Notes under the pieces: generated by a model
The model's input: only the letters and a program-made list of their open reading frames with translations
Database searches by the model: none
Told to the model about the DNA's origin: nothing
Translations under genes and position numbers: made by a program
In this document: positions 43,069 through 51,141 of the stretch, in pieces
Position numbering within the stretch: position 1 is the first letter of the stretch
How the letters are laid out: each line of letters starts with the position of its first letter
Origin: Streptomyces sp. NBC_01775
Lineage (GTDB): Bacteria; Actinomycetota; Actinomycetes; Streptomycetales; Streptomycetaceae
NCBI RefSeq assembly: GCF_035917675.1
Contig: NZ_CP109104.1
Span: forward strand, 4,464,001 to 4,528,000
Direction of reading: 5' to 3'
Length of the DNA stretch: 64,000 nucleotides

Positions 43069-44301
43069 TCAGCGCAACCGGCGCAACGCCCGAACCAACG
43101 CCCCCACCCCGGCCACCGCCTTACTCCGCGGACACCCCACATTGAGCCGCACGAACCCCGCCTGGCCGTACGCGGTACCCGGCATGATCGCCACCCCCTC
43201 CTCCTCGATCAGCTCCCGCTGAAGCGCCTCGTCGTCCACACCCAGTGGACGAAGGTCGATCCACGCCAGGTACCCGGCCTCGGGCGGAGCCCAGCCGAGG
43301 CCGGGGAAGGCCGCGTCCAGCCGCTCGGCGACCATCTCCAAGTTGCCCCGCACATACGCGCGCAGCGCGTCGAGCCAGGGCCCGCCTTCCCGGTAGGCGG
43401 CGATGTGGGCGACGACCGAGAGCACGGCGGGGGAGGAGAGCCCGTCGGCCTCCTTCAGCGCACGCAGGTACGCGTCACGGGATACGGGGTCTCCGACAAT
43501 CCCGTAACTCCCGGTCAGCGCGGGGATGTTGAAGGACTTCGACGCCGAGGTGACCACGGCCCAGCGTCCGTCCTGCGCGCCGTGGAGCGCCCACGGCCGG
43601 TGGACGTGCGGCGCGTGCGCCAAGTCCGCGTGGATCTCGTCGCTGATGACGGCGACCCCGTGCCGGGCGCACAGCGCAGCCGTCCGCGTCAGCTCGTCCC
43701 GCGTCCACACCTTGCCCGTGGGGTTGTGCGGCGAGCACAACAACAGCACCGACGTGTCGGGCAGCGCGAGCAGCCGCTCCAGTTCGCCGAAGTCGCCCAC
43801 CGGGCAGCCGCGCAGCTCGCGCTCGTGCGCGGCGAGGACCTTCGGGAACGCGTCGTAGGCCGGCGTGTGCACGACGACCCCGTCCCCCGGCGCCGACCAC
43901 AGCCGCAGCAGCTGCGACACCTGGTAGATCACCGAGGGTCCGTAGACCACGGAGCCGGGGTCCACGGCGGTCTCGTACCGGGCCACGTACCAGTCGGTGA
44001 CGGCCGACAGGAAGTCCGCGTGACGCCAGCGCGAGTACCCCAGCACGCCGTGCTCCAGGCGGGCGCGCAGCGCGGCCAGCACCTCGGGCGCGGTCTCGAA
44101 GTCCATGTCCGAGATGGTGAAGGGCAGCAGGCCGGGGACACCGAAGCGGTCCTCGACGTAGTCCCACTGGGTGCACCAGGTGCCGTGCCGGTCCACGACC
44201 CGGTCGAAGTCGTAGCGCTGGACGTCATAGCGGTCGGCGTCGTCGCGGTCGGCGTCGTCGCGGTCGGCGTCGTCGCGGTCGGCGTCGTACGCCATGGTCA
44301 C
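43069..44301 (-). CDS. MalY/PatB-type PLP C-S lyase (aminotransferase fold)
   Basis: 410 residues, fold-type I: RHGTWCTQWDYVEDRFG, PFTISDMDFETAPEVLAALRARLEHGVLGYSR, LLLCSPHNPTGKVWTRDEL, VISDEIHADLAH, and the Schiff-base Lys in TSASKSFNIPAL. These are hallmarks of the MalY/PatB cystathionine beta-lyase group. E. coli malY sits beside malX, a PTS permease; here the same gene type overlaps a MalX-like PTS gene (GTGA), pointing to a conserved pairing. The N-terminus has four copies of DADRD from 15-bp DNA repeats; an ATG 6 bases inside the GTG is an alternative start. Confidence 0.88.
   Translation of the reverse strand: MTMAYDADRDDADRDDADRDDADRYDVQRYDFDRVVDRHGTWCTQWDYVEDRFGVPGLLPFTISDMDFETAPEVLAALRARLEHGVLGYSRWRHADFLSAVTDWYVARYETAVDPGSVVYGPSVIYQVSQLLRLWSAPGDGVVVHTPAYDAFPKVLAAHERELRGCPVGDFGELERLLALPDTSVLLLCSPHNPTGKVWTRDELTRTAALCARHGVAVISDEIHADLAHAPHVHRPWALHGAQDGRWAVVTSASKSFNIPALTGSYGIVGDPVSRDAYLRALKEADGLSSPAVLSVVAHIAAYREGGPWLDALRAYVRGNLEMVAERLDAAFPGLGWAPPEAGYLAWIDLRPLGVDDEALQRELIEEEGVAIMPGTAYGQAGFVRLNVGCPRSKAVAGVGALVRALRRLR
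44231..44290. repeat. Four in-frame 15-bp repeats at the 5' end of the malY-like gene
   Basis: CGGTCGGCGTCGTCG at 44231, 44246, 44261 and 44276 (last copy one or two bases different). In frame, each adds D-A-D-R-D; copy-number change would alter the N-terminal acidic tail without a frameshift. Confidence 0.88.
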
Positions 44302-45986
44302 TTCACCTGGACGAGGGTGGCCAGCGCGTCCTTGACCGACTGCACCTGCGGTCCGATGACGACCTGGACGGTGTGCGCGTCGAGCGTGACGACGCCGACC
44401 GCGCCGAGCTTCTTCAGCCGGGCCTCATCCAGCCGCTCCGCGTCCTCGACGGTCATCCGGAGGCGGGTGATGCAGTTGTCGAGGGTGCGGATGTTGTCGG
44501 GGCCGCCGAGCGCTTCGAGGATGGCGACGGGGTCGTACTTGCCCGCGACCAGCTCCCTCTTGGGGGCGTCCGGCGCGGCGTCGGCGTCCCCCGGAGCGCC
44601 CTCGCCCCCGCCGGAGGCCGACTCCTTCTGCCCGGCCCCCTTCTGCTCGTCGCCTTCCTGCCCGTCCTCCGGGTCCTCGCGCCCGGGGGTCTTGAGGTCG
44701 AAGCGGCGGATCGCCCAGCGGAAGAGGAAGTAGTACACGGCGAACCAGACCGCCGCGATCACCGGCACCAGATACCACTTGGTGGTGGTGCCCTGGAGGA
44801 TGCCGAAGACGAGCCAGTCGATGACGTTGCCGTCGGTGTTGCCGATGAACACGCCGAGTACGGCGGCGACCAGGAAGCCGAGGCCGACGAGGACCGCGTG
44901 GATCAGGTACAGCCAGGGCGCGATGAACAGGAACAGGAACTCCAGCGGCTCGGTGATGCCGCCGACCACACAGGCGACGACGCCGGAGACCAGCAGCGCC
45001 TTGATCTCGGGCCGCATCGCGCGCCGCGCGCAGTGGTACATCGCCAGCGCCGCGCCCGGCAGCCCGCCGAGGTAGGCGGCCATCTTGCCCTGGGACAGGA
45101 AGTGGGTGGCGCTGGTGACGTCGCTGTTGGCGGGAGCGTCGCAGTTGAGCTGGGCGTAGAACATGTTGAGCGCGCCGCTGACGTGCTCGCCGCACACCGT
45201 GCCCGCGCCGCCCACATCGGTGAAGCGGAACATCGCGACCAGCACGTGGTGCAGGCCGATGGGGCGCAGCAGCACCTCGCCCATGCCGAAGAAGAACGGG
45301 CCGAAGACCCCGGTGTGGCCGATGGCCTCGCCGATGTCCTTGATCCAGCCGTTGAACGTCGGCCACAGCAGCGGGATGACGAGCCCGACGACGCTCAGGG
45401 CCAGCGCGGAGATGATCGGCACGAAGCGCAGTCCGCCGAAGAAGGCGAGCGCGTCGGGCATCCGCTGGGTGCGGAAGCGGCGGTGCAGCAGGGAGACGAT
45501 GATGCCGACGGCGACGGCGCCGAGCAGTCCGGTGTCGATGGACTGGATGCCCAGCACATCGGCGATGCCGTAGTGGGCGATCGCCTTCTTGTCCTCGAAG
45601 TCGACGTCCTTGGCGGTGAGGAAGAAGTTCACCGCGAGATTCATCGAGGCGAAGCCGACGAATCCGGAGAAGGCGGCGACGCCTTTGTCCTCGCGGGCGA
45701 GACCGAGCGGAATGGCCATCGCGAACAGGACGGGCAGGAAGGTGAAGGCGACCCCGCCCGTGTTGGCCATCCAGGTGAAGACCAGGTGGAAGGCCTCGCC
45801 CTTGAGAAAGGTGAGGTTGTCCGTGACGGCGTCGCTGGAGAGCGACGAGCCGATGCCCAGCATGATGCCGCAGAACGCCAGGAGGGCCACCGGGAGCATG
45901 AAGGTCTTGCCGAGGCCCTGGAAGAATTCCCAGAGGGAAGACTTGGCCTGCCGTATTCGCGCGCTGTTCCGCGACCCACTGTTCAT
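44298..45986 (-). CDS. PTS EIICB transporter, glucose/maltose (MalX-like) family
   Basis: 562 residues. EIIC with about ten TM helices (FFQGLGKTFMLPVALLAFCGIMLGIGSS; GGITEPLEFLFLFIAPWLYLIHA, the GITEPLEF motif). A charged linker with Glu/Asp/Lys repeats follows, then a C-terminal EIIB domain with the phosphorylatable Cys in RTLDNCITRLRMTVED. No EIIA or HPr is adjacent, so it depends on general PTS proteins. Overlaps the malY-like gene. Possible starts are ATG 45986 or ATG 46001; neither has a strong ribosome-binding site. An inverted repeat CATGTC-AG-GACATG at 45999-46012 overlaps the start region. Confidence 0.9.
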   Translation of the reverse strand: MNSGSRNSARIRQAKSSLWEFFQGLGKTFMLPVALLAFCGIMLGIGSSLSSDAVTDNLTFLKGEAFHLVFTWMANTGGVAFTFLPVLFAMAIPLGLAREDKGVAAFSGFVGFASMNLAVNFFLTAKDVDFEDKKAIAHYGIADVLGIQSIDTGLLGAVAVGIIVSLLHRRFRTQRMPDALAFFGGLRFVPIISALALSVVGLVIPLLWPTFNGWIKDIGEAIGHTGVFGPFFFGMGEVLLRPIGLHHVLVAMFRFTDVGGAGTVCGEHVSGALNMFYAQLNCDAPANSDVTSATHFLSQGKMAAYLGGLPGAALAMYHCARRAMRPEIKALLVSGVVACVVGGITEPLEFLFLFIAPWLYLIHAVLVGLGFLVAAVLGVFIGNTDGNVIDWLVFGILQGTTTKWYLVPVIAAVWFAVYYFLFRWAIRRFDLKTPGREDPEDGQEGDEQKGAGQKESASGGGEGAPGDADAAPDAPKRELVAGKYDPVAILEALGGPDNIRTLDNCITRLRMTVEDAERLDEARLKKLGAVGVVTLDAHTVQVVIGPQVQSVKDALATLVQVK

Positions 45987-45998
45987 CGGGCCAGTCTG

Positions 45999-46012
45999 CA
46001 TGTCAGGACATG
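45999..46012. promoter_or_regulatory. Inverted repeat at the PTS gene start
   Basis: CATGTC and GACATG separated by AG, directly over the PTS gene start and an alternative ATG. Could be an operator for sugar control or affect translation. The upstream 46013-46176 gap is otherwise unremarkable and relatively AT-rich. Confidence 0.45.
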
Positions 46013-46176
46013 GATGTTTGCAGGGGGAACCGATCACGAATTCATAGCGAAAGGCCGCTCGGATCCCCCTCGGGCCGGCGTCGGACGCGGGAGTGGCCAG
46101 TGACCCACGGCCCTCCCTGGCCCCAACTGCCCCTCGCCGGACGGGCGGACGAGGCCGCGCTGTAGGTTGCGTTGCC

Positions 46177-47199
46177 ATGGCTGACGACACGGTGGGCGCC
46201 CTCCTCGTCCAAGCGCGCCGCACGCTCGGCAAGTGCGAGGAACTGTTCAGGTACGACGGCGGGCCCGACGGGGACTTCCACCAGCTGACGGAGGCTCGGC
46301 GGTACTGCGACGAAGCCGAACGCCAAAGCTCCCCCGGCGACGCCGAGACCGCCGCGACGCTCGCCGTCCTCCGCTCGACGGCAGCGGCCTTCGCGCTGCG
46401 GCACTGCGCGCTGACCAAGGTCCGCAGCGATTTCGGCGAGGACGGCACGCTGTTCAACGGCATGGGCGAACACGACCCCGAAGGACTCAGCCATCCGGCC
46501 GCGGAGGAGGCTGTTCGCACGGCACGGGCGGCATTGCGGGTCGACGCCGAGGACGCCCTGGTGCCCCTGTACCTGGGGCACGCGCTCACCTGGACCGGCG
46601 ATCGCGACGGCGCTGTCGCCGCCTACGAGGAGGCGCTGCGCCGCGACCCGTGGGAGGCCCCCGCCCGCCACTGCCTCGCGCAGTTCGACGCGCTGCCGAC
46701 AGACCAGGCATGGCCGAACGAGATGTCATGGGACGAGGCGAGGAGCTTGGGCGAGGAGCCCGAATTCCCCGACCTGAGCCACGGACGTCACGGATTCGCG
46801 CTGCTCCGCGTCTTCTTCTGGGTCACCAACAACGAGGACGACCACAGGTTCCTCCTGTTCAGCTCCCTGGCCGACGCGCGCGCCTACGCCGATGAGGCAC
46901 TGCGCGACGCCTACCCGCGCACGTCGGCGGAGGACGGTGAGGACGGGGAAGAGGACGAGGACGAGGACGAGGACGAGGAAGAAGACTACGAGTACGAGGA
47001 CCCGGACGACGGGATCGTGCTCCAGATCCACCGGCCCGGCCAGCCGGTCGCCGAGTACGACCTCGGCGCACGAGTGCGTGCGGGAGTGGACGACGGGCCC
47101 TCCCGTGTCGACTGGTCGGGCATACCCGTGGACGAGCCGCTGGAGTCGCCGCTCCCGCCCGGACGCCCCCTCCGTATCGGCACCAGAAACTGCTTCTGA
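46177..47199 (+). CDS. TPR-like cytosolic protein with acidic tail
   Basis: 340 residues, no TM or signal peptide. The first 190 residues are helical with one recognisable TPR-type unit (DALVPLYLGHALTWTGDRDGAVAAYEEALRRDPWEAPARHCLAQF). A region GRHGFALLRVFFWVTNNEDDHRFLLFSSLADARAYADEAL is followed by an Asp/Glu run (about residues 250-280) and a beta-type ending. Not recognised as a named family. The ATG at 46177 is taken because the upstream 28 codons are Arg/Pro-rich. Convergent with fba across a long palindromic terminator. Confidence 0.75.
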   Translation: MADDTVGALLVQARRTLGKCEELFRYDGGPDGDFHQLTEARRYCDEAERQSSPGDAETAATLAVLRSTAAAFALRHCALTKVRSDFGEDGTLFNGMGEHDPEGLSHPAAEEAVRTARAALRVDAEDALVPLYLGHALTWTGDRDGAVAAYEEALRRDPWEAPARHCLAQFDALPTDQAWPNEMSWDEARSLGEEPEFPDLSHGRHGFALLRVFFWVTNNEDDHRFLLFSSLADARAYADEALRDAYPRTSAEDGEDGEEDEDEDEDEEEDYEYEDPDDGIVLQIHRPGQPVAEYDLGARVRAGVDDGPSRVDWSGIPVDEPLESPLPPGRPLRIGTRNCF

Positions 47200-47309
47200 G
47201 AGGACGGATGCGGCGATTTCGCTCTGCCGCACTTCCCGAAACAGTGGATTCCCGAGCTCGCCGAGGTCATGAGGAATCAGTCGGCACTGCTCCACGGGCC
47301 GCACAGCGA

Positions 47310-47343
47310 AGTGCCCGGATCCTCCGCGGAGGATCCGGGCACT
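47310..47343. terminator. 34-bp perfect palindrome between convergent genes (fba terminator)
   Basis: A perfect 17+17 inverted repeat with centre CGCG and arms beginning AGTGCCCGGATCC. It would form a very stable hairpin on either strand; 26 bp after it lies the fba stop codon. Works for both convergent genes. Confidence 0.9.
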
Positions 47344-47369
47344 CGTCGTGCTGTGTGCCGCGCGGCGGA

Positions 47370-48401
47370 CTACTTCAGCTTGGTGCCGGTCGAGCGCAGG
47401 TGGCCGCACGCGGCCTGGACCCGCGCCGCCATGCCCTTCTCGGCGGCCTTGCCCCAGCTGCGCGGGTCGTAGACCTTCTTGTTGCCGACCTCGCCGTCGA
47501 CCTTCAGGACGCCGTCGTAGTTGCTGAACATGTGGTCGGCGACCGGGCGGGTGAAGGCGTACTGGGTGTCGGTGTCCAGGTTCATCTTCACGACGCCGTT
47601 GCCCAGCGCGGTGGCGATCTCTTCCTCGGTGGAGCCGGAGCCGCCGTGGAAGACGAAGTCGAAGGGCTGCGAGCCGGCCGCCTTGCCGAACTTCGCCGCC
47701 ACGCCCTCCTGGAGGTCCTTGAGCAGCTCGGGGCGCAGCACGACATTGCCCGGCTTGTAGACGCCGTGGACGTTGCCGAAGGAGGCGGCGAGCAGGTAGC
47801 GGCCCTTGTCGCCGAGGCCGAGCGACTCGGCGGTGCGGATGGCGTCCTCGACGGTGGTGTACAGCTCGTCGTTGATCTCGTGGGTGACGCCGTCCTCCTC
47901 GCCGCCGGTCGGGGTGATCTCGACCTCAAGAATGATCTTGGCGGCGGCGGCCTGGGCGAGCAGTTCCTGGCCGAGCTCCAGGTTGTCCTTGAGGGTCTCG
48001 GCCGAGCCGTCCCACATGTGCGACTGGAAGAGCGGGTTCTCACCGCGCTGCACGCGCTCGCGGGAGACCGCGATCAGCGGGCGGACGTAGCCGTCGAGCT
48101 TGTCCTTGGGACAGTGGTCGGTGTGCAGCGCGACGTTCACCGGGTACTTCTTGGCGATGATGTGCGCGAACTCGGCGAGCGCCACGGAACCGCTGACCAT
48201 GTCCTTGCTGTACTGGCCGCCCAGGAACTCCGCGCCGCCCGTGGAGATCTGAACGATCCCGTCGCTCTCCGCCTCGGCGAACCCGCGAAGCGCGGCGTGC
48301 AGCGTCTGCGACGAGGTGACATTGATGGCGGGGTAGGCGAACTTGCCTTCCTTCGCCCTGTCGAGCATCTCGTTGTAGACCTCGGGAGTTGCGATGGGCA
48401 T
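47370..48401 (-). CDS. fba: Class II fructose-bisphosphate aldolase
   Basis: 343 residues. Zinc-dependent glycolytic/gluconeogenic aldolase. Key blocks: AYPAINVTSSQTLHAALRGFAEAESDGI, the zinc-ligand HTDHCPKDKL region (catalytic Asp and His), FQSHMWDGSAE, LEVEITPTGGEEDGV (Glu), AASFGNVHGVYKPGNV (His), FVFHGGSGSTEEE (His, GGSGS phosphate loop) and VVKMNLDTDTQYAFTRP. Length and motifs match the long class IIA form typical of actinobacteria. ATG at 48401; upstream lies an AT-rich stretch with two palindromes, one of them a parS site. Monocistronic. Confidence 0.97.
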   Translation of the reverse strand: MPIATPEVYNEMLDRAKEGKFAYPAINVTSSQTLHAALRGFAEAESDGIVQISTGGAEFLGGQYSKDMVSGSVALAEFAHIIAKKYPVNVALHTDHCPKDKLDGYVRPLIAVSRERVQRGENPLFQSHMWDGSAETLKDNLELGQELLAQAAAAKIILEVEITPTGGEEDGVTHEINDELYTTVEDAIRTAESLGLGDKGRYLLAASFGNVHGVYKPGNVVLRPELLKDLQEGVAAKFGKAAGSQPFDFVFHGGSGSTEEEIATALGNGVVKMNLDTDTQYAFTRPVADHMFSNYDGVLKVDGEVGNKKVYDPRSWGKAAEKGMAARVQAACGHLRSTGTKLK

Positions 48402-48521
48402 CAGACCGCTCCTTGGGTGTGCGATTCGATCCGGCTCTGGTTCAGCTTCAGCTCATACGGCTCAACGGAACGACGTCATCGTCGCGCCTATCCTCCCAGA
48501 AGAAACCGGATGCTCCAGACT

Positions 48522-48541
48522 CGTGAATTCACAAATTCACG
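48522..48541. promoter_or_regulatory. Perfect inverted repeat CGTGAATT-CACA-AATTCACG
   Basis: 8-bp arms, 4-bp spacer, in an AT-rich island between fba and pyrE, 17 bp from the parS site. Resembles an operator for a dimeric regulator; it would lie about 120 bp upstream of the fba start. No regulator gene is adjacent. Confidence 0.65.
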
Positions 48542-48558
48542 ATCGTTTTTCGGGCGTG

Positions 48559-48572
48559 GTTTCACGTGAAAC
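48559..48572. other. parS: parS (ParB-binding) site
   Basis: GTTTCACGTGAAAC, a perfect 14-bp palindrome identical to the Streptomyces parS consensus, in the non-coding gap between fba and pyrE. ParB bound at origin-proximal parS sites nucleates the segregation complex. Its presence argues that this window lies within a few hundred kb of oriC. Confidence 0.9.
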
Positions 48573-48603
48573 AAGGACCATTTGGCCCAGTTCGGGGCGA
48601 CTC

Positions 48604-49146
48604 TCAGTCCAGCCCGAGGCCTGCCAGATCGAACGCGTGTACGTACGGCAGACCCGCGCGCTCCATGGCGGACGCGGCACCGCGCTCCACGATCGTCGCG
48701 ACGGCGACCACCTCGGCGCCCGCCTGCCGTGCCGCCTCGACCGCCGTCAGCGGCGAGTTCCCCGTCGTCGAGGTGTCCTCGACGATCAGCACCCGGCGGC
48801 CCGCGACATCCGGCCCCTCGATCCGGCGCTGGAGACCGTGCGCCTTGCCCGCCTTGCGCACGACGAACGCGTCCAGCCTGCGGCCACGGGCGGCGGCGGC
48901 GTGCATCATCGACGTCGCCACCGGGTCGGCGCCCAGCGTCAGGCCGCCCACCGCGTCGAAGTCCAGGTGCTCGGTCGCGTCCAGCATCACCTGACCGGCC
49001 AGCGGTGCGGCCTCCCCGTCGAGGGTGATGCGCCGCAGGTCGATGTAGAAGTCGGCCTCCGCCCCCGAGGAGAGAGTCACCCTGCCGTGCACCACGGCCT
49101 TGTCCTGGATCTGCCGCAGCAGTGCGGCGCGCACGTCGTCAGTCAT
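48604..49146 (-). CDS. pyrE: Orotate phosphoribosyltransferase
   Basis: 180 residues. Converts orotate plus PRPP to OMP in pyrimidine synthesis. Visible: HGRVTLSSGAEADFYIDLRRITLD, FDAVGGLTLGADPVATSMMHAAA, LDAFVVRKAGKAHGLQRRIEG (flexible catalytic loop with Lys and His) and the PRPP motif VLIVEDTSTTGNSPLTAVEAAR. ATG at 49146. Length matches short actinobacterial PyrE. The aldose epimerase gene upstream on the same strand is separated by 67 bp and may be cotranscribed. Confidence 0.96.
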   Translation of the reverse strand: MTDDVRAALLRQIQDKAVVHGRVTLSSGAEADFYIDLRRITLDGEAAPLAGQVMLDATEHLDFDAVGGLTLGADPVATSMMHAAAARGRRLDAFVVRKAGKAHGLQRRIEGPDVAGRRVLIVEDTSTTGNSPLTAVEAARQAGAEVVAVATIVERGAASAMERAGLPYVHAFDLAGLGLD

Positions 49147-49213
49147 GAGACCCCAGCCTATGTTCCCGTGGGGCCCCGCCCGACTGTGCCCCGCTGCGGG
49201 GCGAGGCGCGAGC

Positions 49214-50041
49214 CTACAGGCGCTGCCAGCTCCACGTGGTGGTGATCTCCAGGGGGTCCAGGGGGGTTACCTGGCGGGGGTGGGAGTTGAGGCCGTTCGG
49301 CGGGCCGGACTGGGGCTCGACGCAGACCGCCTCGGGCTGCTCGTCGTACACCACGACGTACTCCCCGCGCGAGGTCACCCGCAGGGCGAGCTCGCCGGGC
49401 CACGTCAGCGTGACGTCGACGCCTTCCGGCATCCCGAAGCAGTCGTCCCACGGCCCGGAAAGCGGGGAGATCCGCTTGCCGGTGGGGATGTGGTCCGCGC
49501 CGCGCTCCTCCTGCCACTCGGGCGAGAAGTCGAGCGCGACGTCCTCGCCGCCCTGGCCGAGGTTGCGCAGGAACCACGGATGCCAGCCGGCCTGCGCGGG
49601 GAAGGAGACGTCGAAGGTCTCCACGGCGAGCTTGAGCGTGAGCGAGCCGCCGTCCCCGGCCAGCTCCACGACCTGGGTGACCCGGCCCTCCCAGGGCCAG
49701 GGATCGGTCAGGTCGTAGGTGAAGGACGCCTTGGTGTCCGAGCCACCGGGCGCCGTGCGCCAGACCCCGTCGCGAGCGGTGCCGTGCAGGGCGTGGGGGC
49801 CGTTGTTCAGGGGGAGTTGGTACATCTCCCCGCCGTTTCGGAAGCGTCCCTCCGCCGTACGGCCGCACCAGGGCACCATCACGAACGAGCCGTACTTCGG
49901 CCCCTGGCGCAGGAGTTCGGTGCCGCCCACCTGGAGGGAGGCGAGCCGGCATCCGTGCTGGGGCTCGACGGTTACCTCGGTGCCGCCGGCACCGAGCACG
50001 ACGGTCGTGGCTTCTTCTGCGGGGGTGGGCAGATCAGTCAT
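49214..50041 (-). CDS. Aldose 1-epimerase family protein
   Basis: 275 residues, galactose-mutarotase-like beta-sandwich: VPWCGRTAEGRF, NNGPHALHGTARDGVW with the conserved catalytic His, FPAQAGWHPWFLRNL with the second His, and the catalytic Glu in AVCVEPQSGPPNGLN. Typical of the YeaD/GalM superfamily; could interconvert sugar anomers or act on a hexose phosphate. ATG at 50041 is followed upstream by the SRPBCC gene stop 21 bp away, so the three genes (SRPBCC, epimerase, pyrE) may share transcripts. Confidence 0.88.
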   Translation of the reverse strand: MTDLPTPAEEATTVVLGAGGTEVTVEPQHGCRLASLQVGGTELLRQGPKYGSFVMVPWCGRTAEGRFRNGGEMYQLPLNNGPHALHGTARDGVWRTAPGGSDTKASFTYDLTDPWPWEGRVTQVVELAGDGGSLTLKLAVETFDVSFPAQAGWHPWFLRNLGQGGEDVALDFSPEWQEERGADHIPTGKRISPLSGPWDDCFGMPEGVDVTLTWPGELALRVTSRGEYVVVYDEQPEAVCVEPQSGPPNGLNSHPRQVTPLDPLEITTTWSWQRL

Positions 50042-50062
50042 ACAGCGACCATAACGGCGCCC

Positions 50063-51088
50063 TCAACGGCGCCGCCGCAGGACCCGGCCGAGGACCACGG
50101 CCCCGGCGACCACGACGGCCGCCGCGGGCGCCGCCCAGCGCAAGGTGGCGGTCGCCGTCGTGGGCTCGGGCGTGGGCACCGGCGCGTAACGCCCGCGCGG
50201 CGGCGCGTGGTCCACCTCTTCGGCGCTGCGCCCGATCATGGTGCGCCGCGCGTGCGCCGCCTCGGCGCCGAGCGGCCCCGAGCCGCCCTCGAAGGCACCG
50301 CTGTCGTACTCGCCGGGCGCGCCCTGGGAGCCCTCGGGACCCGCGGCGTCCGCCGGCTCGCCGGGGCCCAGGGACGAGGGCGGGACATCGGTCTCGAACA
50401 GGGGATTGCGGCCCTCCTCCGACTCCTCGGGCTCGGGGATGCCGGGGATGGCGCGCTCGTTGTCGCCGGGGGCGCCGATGCCGCCGGCGACCGGGCCCGC
50501 TGCCCCCTCACCGGTGCCGGCCGTGCCGTCGGTGCCCGCCTCGGCCTCGGGGGTGCCCGCGGGCGGCTCGTCGCGGATGCTGTCGGCGAGCGCTGCGGCG
50601 AAGCGGTCGAGGAGGCGTACGCCCGCCGAAGTGGCGGCCTTCTCCTCGATGTCGGCGAGCCGCCCCGTGCCGGTGACGGTGCCGGTGCACAGCAGGTCGG
50701 TGCCCTCGCCGTCGTCGGAGGAACGGGGCTCGACGGTCAGTGCCAGCTCGACGGCGCCGTCGCCGCGCGCCTCGCTGCCGGAGCCCGTCACCTCCAGCAC
50801 CCCCGCCTCGCCCGCCGGTCCGCCGTCGGCGGGGCGCGGGGTGAGGGTGAGGGCGCCGCGATAGGTGATCGTCGATCCGGCGATACGGACCCGCAGCCGG
50901 CCCGTCAGCCGGTCCCCGGGCGAGGGAGCGGCCTGCCCCTCGCCCGCGTCCGTGGCCGTCTCGTCGCTCTCGGCCGTCTCGTCGTCGGACCGCTGCAACC
51001 CGGGGACGCAGCGCGCGACGCGCTCGCTGTCGGCAAGTGCGGCCCGCACAGAGCCGACGGAAAACGGAACGTACACCTCGTGCTCCAT
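50063..51088 (-). CDS. SRPBCC-domain protein with C-terminal TM anchor
   Basis: 341 residues. The N-terminal 165 residues resemble the CoxG/SRPBCC fold (VYVPFSVGSVRAALADSERVARCVPGLQR; RLTGRLRVRIAGSTITYRGALTLTPR; a final helix LADIEEKAATSAGVRLLDRFAAALADSI). An acidic, Gly/Pro-rich region of about 130 residues follows, then one TM helix (LRWAAPAAAVVVAGAVVLGRVL) and an RRRR end, giving tail-anchored topology. Binds a hydrophobic ligand in related proteins; the role here is unknown. Two short insertions (DDETAESDETATDAGEG) are repeat-encoded. The ATG at 51088 has a weak ribosome-binding site. Confidence 0.8.
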   Translation of the reverse strand: MEHEVYVPFSVGSVRAALADSERVARCVPGLQRSDDETAESDETATDAGEGQAAPSPGDRLTGRLRVRIAGSTITYRGALTLTPRPADGGPAGEAGVLEVTGSGSEARGDGAVELALTVEPRSSDDGEGTDLLCTGTVTGTGRLADIEEKAATSAGVRLLDRFAAALADSIRDEPPAGTPEAEAGTDGTAGTGEGAAGPVAGGIGAPGDNERAIPGIPEPEESEEGRNPLFETDVPPSSLGPGEPADAAGPEGSQGAPGEYDSGAFEGGSGPLGAEAAHARRTMIGRSAEEVDHAPPRGRYAPVPTPEPTTATATLRWAAPAAAVVVAGAVVLGRVLRRRR

Positions 51089-51141
51089 GGGGCGGAGCCT
51101 ATTACCCATGAGTCCGCACACATATGACTGGGCCGGATCTT

